Shown piece after piece: positions 56,165-62,902 of a stretch of DNA of 64,000 nucleotides. Each line of letters starts with the position of its first letter. The first letter of the stretch is position 1. A model generated the notes under the pieces. That model worked only from the letters and a program-made list of their open reading frames with translations. It did no database searches and was not told the DNA's origin. Source of the DNA: Prorocentrum cordatum (taxonomy: Eukaryota; Sar; Dinophyceae; Prorocentrales; Prorocentraceae); the NCBI GenBank assembly GCA_963575745.1, contig CAUYUJ010001348.1, forward strand, positions 310,001 through 374,000, given 5' to 3'. Position numbers and translations under genes: made by a program.

Positions 56165-56607
56165 AAAAAAAAAAAAATAAAAAATAAAAAAACAAAAAAA
56201 AAAAAAAAAAAAAAAACAAATAAAATAAAAAAAAAAAAACAAAAAAAATAAAAAAGGCAAGCAGACTGCAGTCGTCGGGTGTATTTTTGTGTCAGTGAAA
56301 GCTCGATATTGCACGGTTGTGCGTGCACATGCTGACCGTTACACTTGAGTCGCTCAAGGGGTTTAAGAATTGTCTCGTCGTTGCTGGTGATATTTGTCGG
56401 CTTCTTAATATAGTCACCAGTCGTGTCTTTAAGTCCCGTAGCGCATTGGTCAATGCGCACGGTTGTAATGTGTGGTCGGTTGGCAAGCTTCTTCCATGGA
56501 GAAATATCATCTACCCATGTTCCTGTAGGTTGTTCGCGTATAAACCACCTCTGAGAGTCATCTTGGGTTACAGTAATTTTACCACAATAAGTTATGTGTG
56601 GTAAGTC
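55324..56607 (-). CDS. copia polyprotein: methyltransferase C-terminal part and paired zinc fingers
   Basis: In the same frame as the upstream 56608-57933 fragment, separated only by TAA at 56608-56610. It reads RWFIREQPTGTWVDDISPWK, TVRIDQCATGLKDTTGD and IKKPTNITSNDETILKPLER, the back half of the methyltransferase-like domain, then CNGQHVHA. A 165-bp A-rich tract (56091-56256) follows and codes for poly-Phe without breaking the frame. Two zinc fingers of one type come next: CPAC ... H ... CKYH and WPCPAC ... H ... GKCRFA. A Pro/Gly/Arg-rich linker leads toward the integrase zinc domain. Confidence 0.75.
56091..56256. repeat. A-rich homopolymer tract inside the copia frame
   Basis: Runs of A broken by single C, T or G over about 165 bp. 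It stays open as poly-Phe on the minus strand and rejoins plausible protein on both sides. It could be an in-frame insertion, an expanded slippage tract or an assembly artefact. Confidence 0.85.
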
Positions 56608-57933
56608 TTATTTATGGTGCTGTTCCCAAGTGTTGTAGTTGACTTTGTAGTTGTAGTAGGATGGTAGTCCTGCGGTGCGACAGCTGGGTTGCAGCATGGC
56701 AACTCGTACGTAGCATATAGCAAAGTAATGGTCTATAACCTGCTGCACCGCGGGGTCTCCCAGGTCGACATATGTAGTCTTGTCCAAGTTGCCGCCTGAG
56801 GAAAGTCCCCTTGAGAAGGCAAGCTCTGAGATGCCACCCTCACCGCCACAAAGCTCCAACATATCCACGCAGTTGTTATGGCCATAGCATAGTGTAGCAA
56901 CTATGCTGTATATGTTAGCGTGTGTGTCGGGCATAGATGTGGGGAGGGTAAGGAACAGGTCACCGTCCTCGTCGGAGCTTACCAGCTCAACAGGGACGTC
57001 AGTACTCCAGGTTGCCATAAGATCCTGTCCGAGTCCTGACAAGTCGTCGCCGCAATCGTCGCTTCCGTCTTCAACGTGCTTTTTAATGCGGCGAGGCTTG
57101 ATGCCTGCTTCCTTTTCGGCTTTGAGCCTCTCCTTCTGTTTTATACGCGATTCAGTGGGTAAAGCTTGCTCGTCTTGTTCGTCGGTCTGTGTACTCATTG
57201 TCGTGGTTGAATGGGTACATGCGTCAATCGCCAGAGTCGGGAGGGGGAGAGAACAGTCATCTATGATGACGCGTCGATGTTTCTGTGGTGATTGAGTCGG
57301 CTCGTTTCCGAGCAAGACCGGTTCCTCGGGTTGCCCATACAACCGAGTACTGATGTTGGCAACCCCTGCAGGTAATGGTGCATGCCAATCATATCCTGTT
57401 GGTTGATCAGTAACTGAGATATCCTGAATAACCGCATTGGTATCCAGGTTGATTGTTACACGTCGGATGACTTCAGACCATTTTGATCCTCCTTTATTAG
57501 TCGTCACGTAGTGACGGATGTTATGGTCTGTACGTGTATACGTATTTAAGTATACAGGCACGTTTCCGTGCGTGGTGGTGCTCCCCAGGATGTTGTCGTT
57601 CAAGTGACGGATGAGTGTAGTACGTGTCTGAGCTCGCCATTCAGCATGCCGTACTGTATGGCCGTACCAATCCAACACATGTTGTGGTATTGCCTGCTTA
57701 CAGGTACATGCCCACAGCTTCGAGCTAATCGGTATTGATGCTGCTACCTGCATATAAGTACCGCTTGGTGTACTGTCTTGCATATTGAACCGAATACCGA
57801 AATGACACAAACGCATCCGTATCACTGACAACTTTAGATCTTCCAGAGTATCACGTACTGGAGATAACTTCCAAACATATCCTGGGGGACCAAATATTAT
57901 GATCTTCGTGCGGAGTTTCTTGGCTTTTATCAA
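56608..57933 (-). CDS. copia polyprotein: cytosine-methyltransferase-like domain
   Basis: The first part reads IIIFGPPGYVWKLSPVRDTL, MRLCHFGIRFN, PSGTYMQV and WACTCKQAIPQHVLDWYG. It looks like a degenerate copy of the back half of the methyltransferase-like domain. After a Thr/Asp/Glu-rich linker with coiled KQKERLKAEKEAG, the end reads DMLELCGGEGGISELAF (SAM-binding motif I), TYVDLGDPAV (motif II) and VAMLQPSCRTAG (a P-x-C motif like the C5-methyltransferase catalytic loop). The domain continues past the TAA at 56608 into the next fragment. Capture of cytosine methyltransferases by retrotransposons is known in dinoflagellates. Catalytic competence is unproven. Confidence 0.65.
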   Translation of the reverse strand: MIKAKKLRTKIIIFGPPGYVWKLSPVRDTLEDLKLSVIRMRLCHFGIRFNMQDSTPSGTYMQVAASIPISSKLWACTCKQAIPQHVLDWYGHTVRHAEWRAQTRTTLIRHLNDNILGSTTTHGNVPVYLNTYTRTDHNIRHYVTTNKGGSKWSEVIRRVTINLDTNAVIQDISVTDQPTGYDWHAPLPAGVANISTRLYGQPEEPVLLGNEPTQSPQKHRRVIIDDCSLPLPTLAIDACTHSTTTMSTQTDEQDEQALPTESRIKQKERLKAEKEAGIKPRRIKKHVEDGSDDCGDDLSGLGQDLMATWSTDVPVELVSSDEDGDLFLTLPTSMPDTHANIYSIVATLCYGHNNCVDMLELCGGEGGISELAFSRGLSSGGNLDKTTYVDLGDPAVQQVIDHYFAICYVRVAMLQPSCRTAGLPSYYNYKVNYNTWEQHHK

Positions 57934-58256
57934 TAGGTTCTGATACGTGACCAGTGTGGGGCCACTCTCTTTCCTGGAGTTCTTACGTACCAGTCACCCG
58001 GAGTACTGATCCATATGAGAGTGTAATCTCCACTGATCACCGCACCTAGGTAGTTTGTGCCCACGCTTGTCATAAGTTCGTTGTGGGAAATACGATCACA
58101 AATATAACCTCGTGCGCGGAGGTCGGCACATGCCCCCCTCGTATCTTCAATGACAAAAGCCCTCTTACTAAGGCAGGTTACCCCGCTGTCCTTGTTACCC
58201 CCCGGCTTTTCAGCCAACAGGCAAGACGACGAGGGGGCGACGTCGCCCTGCCATCT
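57930..58256 (-). CDS. copia polyprotein: segment between protease and methyltransferase
   Basis: In frame with the protease fragment after a TGA (58257-58259). Reads VIEDTRGACADLRARGYICD, TLIWISTPGDWYVRTP and KRVAPHWS. A one-base break near 57950 leads to TYQNLLIKAKKLRTK of the next fragment. The ISTPGDW stretch sits where a methyltransferase catalytic P-C loop would be in a first, degenerate domain copy. A GNRA-type hairpin with a G-U pair lies at 58173-58186. Confidence 0.55.
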   Translation of the reverse strand, partial: RWQGDVAPSSSCLLAEKPGGNKDSGVTCLSKRAFVIEDTRGACADLRARGYICDRISHNELMTSVGTNYLGAVISGDYTLIWISTPGDWYVRTPGKRVAPHWSRIRTY

Positions 58257-59399
58257 TCAAGATGAAGAAGATGTGCCTACAATATTTGCCAGCATCTGGG
58301 CTTCCCTCAGATGCTGGAGCTCAGCACTGCAGCGCGCCGTGGCCTCAGAGGCGGATTGCTCCGCAAATGCTGTCAGCATCGATGGATAATCCATCAGCTG
58401 TTTCAGCGCGCCTTTGGACCTAGCGTCGCTGACCGTATGCAATTCACGATTAGTGTATCCCATCACTATTTTACGGCGGGACTGTACAGCGCCCATGGGT
58501 ACACTACCACCATGCAGGGCCAGTGTCCTGGCAACAAAACAATCGAACGTCTCGAGATCGTCGAGGTTGTCGCCTCGCATGGTGGCCTTGGCGAGCGTCT
58601 CCATCAACCCCTGGGGCAGGTTTCCCTGCAATTGATTGCGCTCCTGCGCTGGGGTCGGCTCGCCTGTCAGCACTGTCTGGAAGGACGTGCTGCTTGAGCT
58701 CGAGGCGGGTTGCCCCGCAGCACCAAAACAATCACACCTGATCGACAGATGCCCTGACGGCAACTTTGTCGTCGGCATGATTTTGGAGCCTTCTGGGAGC
58801 TCCATTTTGACCTGCCCCTTACCAGGGAATATCAGCTTCTCCTGGCCTCGTTCAAGCACGATGATCGTGCGTTTGTCCTGCATACTATCGAGGCCTAGGA
58901 TGGCTGGCAGGTCCTTGCCACAGCCTGACACAATGTTCGTCCTGTATGAATCGAGTTGGGCCGACCCCTGGTACTCGCAGGCAATACTGAATGTGCCTAC
59001 GGTATCCGCTGGGCCCGACCCTTCTCCCACTCCGTTGATATTCAAACGAGAGCGGGGCTCGAACGTACAAGTACGGCCATGTGCCTCGGCAGCCTGGACG
59101 AACTTACGGCTCGTGTTCTCGCCCATGATGTTGATCTTCGAACCGACGTCGATGAGTATGGAATTTCCACCATCATCCAAGAACGTCTTACTCGGCTGCT
59201 TGATGTGCACAGTTTCTGAAATGTCGGCTGTGTCGGTAGGCGGGTTTCCCCGCGGCACAGTCGTACTCCCTGGCGGGTTACCCCGCATGACACTGGCATG
59301 CGACTCGCTCTCGGCCATGCGTGCCAGGTCAATGTACTGGAAGTACGACACGTGCTGGGCGTGATCGCCACGCTCCTCCCGCCAGTTGGCACTTATCAC
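58257..59399 (-). CDS. copia polyprotein: retropepsin-like aspartic protease
   Basis: About 380 codons. The N-terminal linker holds two hairpin-coded RGNPP segments (59240 and 59273). The protease-like part reads SILIDVGSKINIMG, where DVG-S replaces the usual D-T/S-G-A, followed about 80 residues on by LPAILGLDSM, the I-L-G-x-D partner of retropepsins. It would release gag and pol products. The C-terminal Gln/Ala/Ser-rich part ends at TGA 58257. Its upstream join to the gag fragment needs a one-base shift near 59395. Confidence 0.65.
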   Translation of the reverse strand: MISANWREERGDHAQHVSYFQYIDLARMAESESHASVMRGNPPGSTTVPRGNPPTDTADISETVHIKQPSKTFLDDGGNSILIDVGSKINIMGENTSRKFVQAAEAHGRTCTFEPRSRLNINGVGEGSGPADTVGTFSIACEYQGSAQLDSYRTNIVSGCGKDLPAILGLDSMQDKRTIIVLERGQEKLIFPGKGQVKMELPEGSKIMPTTKLPSGHLSIRCDCFGAAGQPASSSSSTSFQTVLTGEPTPAQERNQLQGNLPQGLMETLAKATMRGDNLDDLETFDCFVARTLALHGGSVPMGAVQSRRKIVMGYTNRELHTVSDARSKGALKQLMDYPSMLTAFAEQSASEATARCSAELQHLREAQMLANIVGTSSSS

Positions 59400-60017
59400 G
59401 TATGCTCATATACTGCTCGCGGGTCGTGCGCCTTATCAACGTTAGGTACGAGTGAAGGGCGATGTCTTGCAGCCCCTCGTTCGTGATGTGATCCCGGTAC
59501 CGCAGCCACTCCTCGAACTCCTCATTCGTCGCTGAGAGGTTGACGGCCCTGGCTGCTGTTGCTGCTGACGCCGCTGAGGATTCTGATAGGTCTAACGACG
59601 GACTATCAGTTTCAGGATTATTGGCATCTAGCATAAATGTTGTGTGCGTATTATCCATCTGATTCTGGAAATGTCGCACACGCAACTCGCGCAGCTGATC
59701 AGGGTCCAGTGACATCTCAGCCTCGCCTCCACTCTGGGAGACATCTGAGGAGTATCATGCAGGTTTCCCTGCTGAGGCGCCGTCATCGGGATAAGCTGAT
59801 CAAAATATCCCGTTTCCATAGGCGGCCTTACCTCTTCAGGCAGGTATCCCTGCTGTTGTGACGGAACTGTCTGCATAGCTAGCATCCTGGACGTCATCTC
59901 CTCCGCCATGCTCCTCAGCTCCCGCAGCTCTCTCGCTGACTGCTCAGGAGTCTGACTAAAGGAGCCGGTCATGGGAAGGATGATGCTATGATGCCAGGTG
60001 CTCGGCAGATAGCACAT
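59329..60017 (-). CDS. copia gag-like coiled region, two frames
   Basis: Fragment one (59628-60017) reads SFSQTPEQSARELRELRSMA, EEMTSRMLAMQ, then QQGYLPEEV and QQGNLHDT, both coded by hairpins. A one-base break near 59720 leads to fragment two (59329-59715), which reads MSLDPDQLRELRVRHFQNQM, NEEFEEWLRYRDHI and LIRRTTREQYMS. The short amphipathic helices suit a gag-like assembly region, but no named domain is recognised. Confidence 0.5.
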
Positions 60018-60676
60018 GGTGGCTGCTGGGGATCTCCCTCACGCTGGTTTGTAACGTGGCCCACCACATTTGAATTCCAGCATCCCTCGTGGAACAAGTG
60101 ATTGCACCTCAAGCGGTAAACGCTGTCCCTGGGCTGAAATTCTTCGAGGCACACCGCACAGGTATCTTCCATCCCAGTAAAGACCTCTACGTCTGCTGCC
60201 CTGGGATATACCCGCCGCTGCCTCTCCAGTACCGTCTCGGAGGGCATGAAGGCTGATGGGGGAGTCCCCGTTGGATCCAGCACCTCCGGCACTCCGACAT
60301 TTGGCATGGAAGTGGTAGGAGTCACGGCGGGCGAGTTTCCTCGCAAAGGTGAGCCCCTGTTTCTCACCACATCGAGTGCAGCTGCACGTGACTGATTCCG
60401 TACACTTTGCACCGCCTGCCTTCTCCTGAAGCGTGCCTGCTGAGTGTGGTGAGTCTGCCTGATGTAGTCAGGCACGCCCCTACTGCCAGACGATATTGAA
60501 TGGGCAGTGGGCTGGACAGCCACCTCTGGTGATGTCGGTGAAGGCATGAAGGCCATGTGCGGGTACATGGAATGGTCACTGCAGCGCACATTAGTGAGGT
60601 TATGCATCTGATCCGCCAATTCGCGAACAAATTTGTTCGGAACCCTTGACCCATCAGGGTATAATGGCGGGTTCAT
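59969..60676 (-). CDS. copia gag-region protein with RING-H2 finger
   Basis: 235 codons, beginning MNPPLYPDGSRVPNKF, then a Pro/Ser/Thr-rich region with RRRQAVQSVRNQSRAAALD. The C-terminal third is a RING-H2 finger: CAVCLEEF, then RLRCNHLFHEGCW, then PPCAICR, with the C-x2-C ... C-x-H-x2-H-x2-C ... C-x2-C spacing of E3 ubiquitin ligases. It should bind two zinc ions and could recruit an E2 enzyme. The frame breaks upstream (near 60710) and downstream (near 60000) by one base, so it is part of a longer polyprotein. A GNRA hairpin (60331) codes RGNSP within it. Confidence 0.8.
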   Translation of the reverse strand: MNPPLYPDGSRVPNKFVRELADQMHNLTNVRCSDHSMYPHMAFMPSPTSPEVAVQPTAHSISSGSRGVPDYIRQTHHTQQARFRRRQAVQSVRNQSRAAALDVVRNRGSPLRGNSPAVTPTTSMPNVGVPEVLDPTGTPPSAFMPSETVLERQRRVYPRAADVEVFTGMEDTCAVCLEEFQPRDSVYRLRCNHLFHEGCWNSNVVGHVTNQREGDPQQPPCAICRAPGIIASSFP

Positions 60677-61011
60677 CTGCGCTGGTGTGGCCTCTGGCCC
60701 TGAGACATGCTCGGATGGGCATTGAACGCCGGGATAAAGGCTCGTTGCCGAGCAGGATCCCGTGGGTTGGGACCCTCAGGTTCCCAGGACCAGGCTGGCC
60801 TCCACCTCTGTCCACTTGGGTGAGGCAGATTATGGCTCTGCACCTGCTGCACCGCGGCCGCCACTCTGGAGCGATAGTCGTCAGGTACACCCGCCCTGTG
60901 GTGGCTTGGTGTGCCAGGCAGGTTTCCCTGCTGACTCGTTGGCGTGCCGGGCGGCATCATGTTGAGGAGGGCTGTGCTGTGTTCAGCCCTAGCCGTAGCT
61001 ATCTTCTCCAT
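60673..61011 (-). CDS. copia gag-region linker fragment
   Basis: 112 codons, Pro/Gln/Arg-rich (EKIATARAEHSTALLNMMPP, GVPDDYRSRVAAAVQQV), linking the KptA-like fragment to the RING fragment. Two GNRA hairpins fall here, one coding QGNLPG (60918) and one in a different phase coding ARQRA (60740). No domain recognised. One-base breaks at both ends. Confidence 0.5.
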   Translation of the reverse strand: MEKIATARAEHSTALLNMMPPGTPTSQQGNLPGTPSHHRAGVPDDYRSRVAAAVQQVQSHNLPHPSGQRWRPAWSWEPEGPNPRDPARQRAFIPAFNAHPSMSQGQRPHQRR

Positions 61012-61774
61012 GAGAGTGCCGTTTTGTGGCAGGGCGGACAGGTGTCCCGAATGGGGATTGTGCCGGTGGTGTGCCCAATGGAGTCATGCCCCTTGGAGTG
61101 TGCATGCTCTGAGTAGGGCTTCCATGCATTGGTTCAAACCGAGCAGGTCCGCTTGTAGGCAGGTTTCCCTGCATGGCCTGACGATTTCTCGTAGCCATAG
61201 CGGACATTGCTCCCTGGCCTGCGGCCCAGGGATCCTGCTGGTATAACCTGTCCGCCAGCTGTTCTACCTGGTCAGGGTCCAGCGCGGCTGCGATCTGATC
61301 CAGGTCCGAGGTACTGATGGCCTGCCAAGACACGGCACTAGGCCCTTGGCTTGGGGCACGGCTTGGAGCCGCGCTCCCGGCCTCACTCTCGGTAATCATG
61401 AAGATCCGATAGATCTCAGGCTGGTTTCCCAGTTGGGTAGGGCTGTAGTGGTCCCCAACTTCTCTGTGGAGGTAGCCCATAGGGGGGTCAACGCCCCCTT
61501 GGTCTCGGGACCACTGGTACTTAACGCTGGAAGTACCAACGTCAGCCCACCTGTCAGGAGCAGACATCGATGCGACAGAGACTCGCGCATGGCGGCTCCC
61601 CAGATACTCTGGATTACGCCATTGCCTTCCTGTGGTCAGGTCCTCTACATGAGAGATGTAATACGGTTCAATGATACCGTTATCTCCCTCGGACAAGAGG
61701 ACTCCGTTATCGGACCAACAGAACTTCATACCATCTTGAATGGCCTTACGCCAATCTACGAAGATGATGATGTC
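60989..61774 (-). CDS. KptA/Tpt1-like RNA 2'-phosphotransferase C-terminal part, then gag-like region
   Basis: 5' end cut by the assembly gap. The first residues read DIIIFVDWRKAIQDGMKF, then SDNGVLLSEGDNG and IEPYYISHV. This matches the last strand-helix-strand of KptA/Tpt1 proteins (hydrophobic strand, K/R-A-x2-G, F, then E/D-N-G-V-x-L-T/S), known for removing the 2'-phosphate left by tRNA ligation using NAD+. The catalytic N-terminal half would be in the gap. The rest is Pro/Gln/Ser-rich with short helices (TSDLDQIAAALDPDQVEQLA) and ends KRHSHGEDSYG before a one-base break. Hairpins at 61159 and 61420 code QGNLP and LGNQP. Confidence 0.6.
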   Translation of the reverse strand, partial: DIIIFVDWRKAIQDGMKFCWSDNGVLLSEGDNGIIEPYYISHVEDLTTGRQWRNPEYLGSRHARVSVASMSAPDRWADVGTSSVKYQWSRDQGGVDPPMGYLHREVGDHYSPTQLGNQPEIYRIFMITESEAGSAAPSRAPSQGPSAVSWQAISTSDLDQIAAALDPDQVEQLADRLYQQDPWAAGQGAMSAMATRNRQAMQGNLPTSGPARFEPMHGSPTQSMHTPRGMTPLGTPPAQSPFGTPVRPATKRHSHGEDSYG

Positions 61775-61874
61775 NNNNNNNNNNNNNNNNNNNNNNNNNN
61801 NNNNNNNNNNNNNNNNNNNNNNNNNNNNNNNNNNNNNNNNNNNNNNNNNNNNNNNNNNNNNNNNNNNNNNNNNN
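61775..61874. other. assembly gap, 100 Ns
   Basis: Exactly 100 Ns, a fixed-length scaffold gap of unknown true size. It separates the copia element (minus) from a LINE (plus); frames drawn across it are meaningless. Confidence 1.
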
Positions 61875-62899
61875 TCCACCGTCGACGACACAGCGTCCTG
61901 TATCGCCACCCTCAAGGCCAAGAAAAGATGGCACGAGGCCTTCCTCCCGCTCTGCACCCAGCACCGCCGCAGGCGGCGACGAAACAACCACGGGCCCGCT
62001 GGGATCTACATTGCGAGCCTCTACGGGGTCCCTGGAGGAGACAGCACCGATTTGTTTCGGCTTGCTGACTGCGCCGCCGCGAGGGTCGGCTCAGCCCCGT
62101 ATTTCATTTGCATGGACGCCAACACGAACATCGACGACAATCCACACCTGCTGCACATGATGCAGCACGGATGGTCCAACGTCGCTGAAGGCACACCAGA
62201 CCACACCATGCACACATATTGCAATATCCCTGACTGGGACCGCGTCACCAAGTGCCCCCGCACTTCGCGCATCGACTATGTCATCGCCAACCAAGCTGCG
62301 CGATCCCTTGTCACCGACTTCTGCTATCTGCGTGACTTGCCAGCGAAGTCCCATGTTGGCCTGCAGGTCACGCTCGACCTTAGCCGCCTCGACCATACGG
62401 CCCGACGCCTTCTTGCCCCCACGCCTTACCCTCCTAACGACGGAGCGCATGAGGACCACGAACTTCAGGCTTTAGGGACCCTCATCGCAGGGCGATACCA
62501 TGACCGCATGGAGCAGGCCGACACACGCGACGATGTGGAACGCATGTTCGCCCTGGCTAACGAGGCCAGCCATGGGTATCATCTCACCCGGCTGCGCGAC
62601 CTGCCACCTCCGCCGTCAGACCACCCAAAAAAGAAGCCCCCTACCATGCACGGGCTCACACCCACGTTCGAGGAGCGACCCGCTGTCCCCCGCGCCTTTC
62701 CCACCTACGGAGCTTCCACGATCCACATGAACCGCCTTCGCAAGCTCCATCGGCAACTTTGTGAGCTTCGCTTCATCGGACAGCACCATCATATCGACTG
62801 CCGTGCTATCCCGCCGTACCTGGCGCAGCGCATCGACTGCACGTGGACCGCAGCCCGCCTTCTCTGCCACAAGCTGCGCCCCACGGTCCTCCTGGCCTT
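61875..62899 (+). CDS. LINE-B ORF2: EEP endonuclease domain
   Basis: The frame enters from the gap. Motifs: IYIASLYGVPGG, YFICMDANTNIDDN (Asp-x-Asn), SRIDYVIANQ and KSHVGLQVTL, the second half of an exonuclease-endonuclease-phosphatase domain. A charged linker follows with RKLHRQLCELRFIG. The frame breaks at CCC (62900-62902); one more C would continue as AFPEAWAPDVPAPRGEHLDR in the next fragment. A CCCT-CATCGC-AGGG hairpin is embedded at 62479-62492. Confidence 0.85.
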
Positions 62900-62902
62900 C
62901 CC

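Larger units (their letters stand above)
51328..61433 (-). repeat. family of 14-nt hairpins with GNRA-type loops
   Basis: Plus-strand form GCnnG-TTTC-CnnGC; on the element's RNA strand the loop is GAAA. Perfect 5-bp stems start at 51328, 51506, 52113, 53538, 53799, 54206, 55021, 55530, 56040, 57300, 57558, 58351, 58616, 58705, 59240, 59273, 59759, 59840, 60331, 60740, 60918 and 61159. 58173 pairs through one G-U on the RNA strand. 51480, 52900 and 61420 are imperfect. The middle two pairs take at least nine different combinations, always complementary. Loops on the RNA strand: GAAA in most; GUAA, GCAA and GAGA (also GNRA) in six; UAAA, GCAG and GAUA once each. Confidence 0.9.
51200..61774 (-). 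mobile_element. Ty1/copia-like retrotransposon with captured domains
   Basis: Minus-strand element truncated at its 5' end by the assembly gap. Transcript order: KptA/Tpt1-like end, gag-like low-complexity region, RING-H2, coiled region, retropepsin-like protease, methyltransferase-like region, paired zinc fingers, H-H-C-C integrase zinc domain, integrase core, reverse transcriptase, RNase H. The integrase-before-RT order and the DIDKAFLKG and HVDD motifs define Ty1/copia (Pseudoviridae-like). The coding sequence is interrupted by two in-frame stops (58257, 56608) and about nine single-base frame changes. Base composition is near-balanced, against GC-rich flanks. Confidence 0.85.

Noticed and set aside
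61740-62068. Frames running through the N block
   Set aside because: They consist of undetermined residues across an assembly gap of unknown length.
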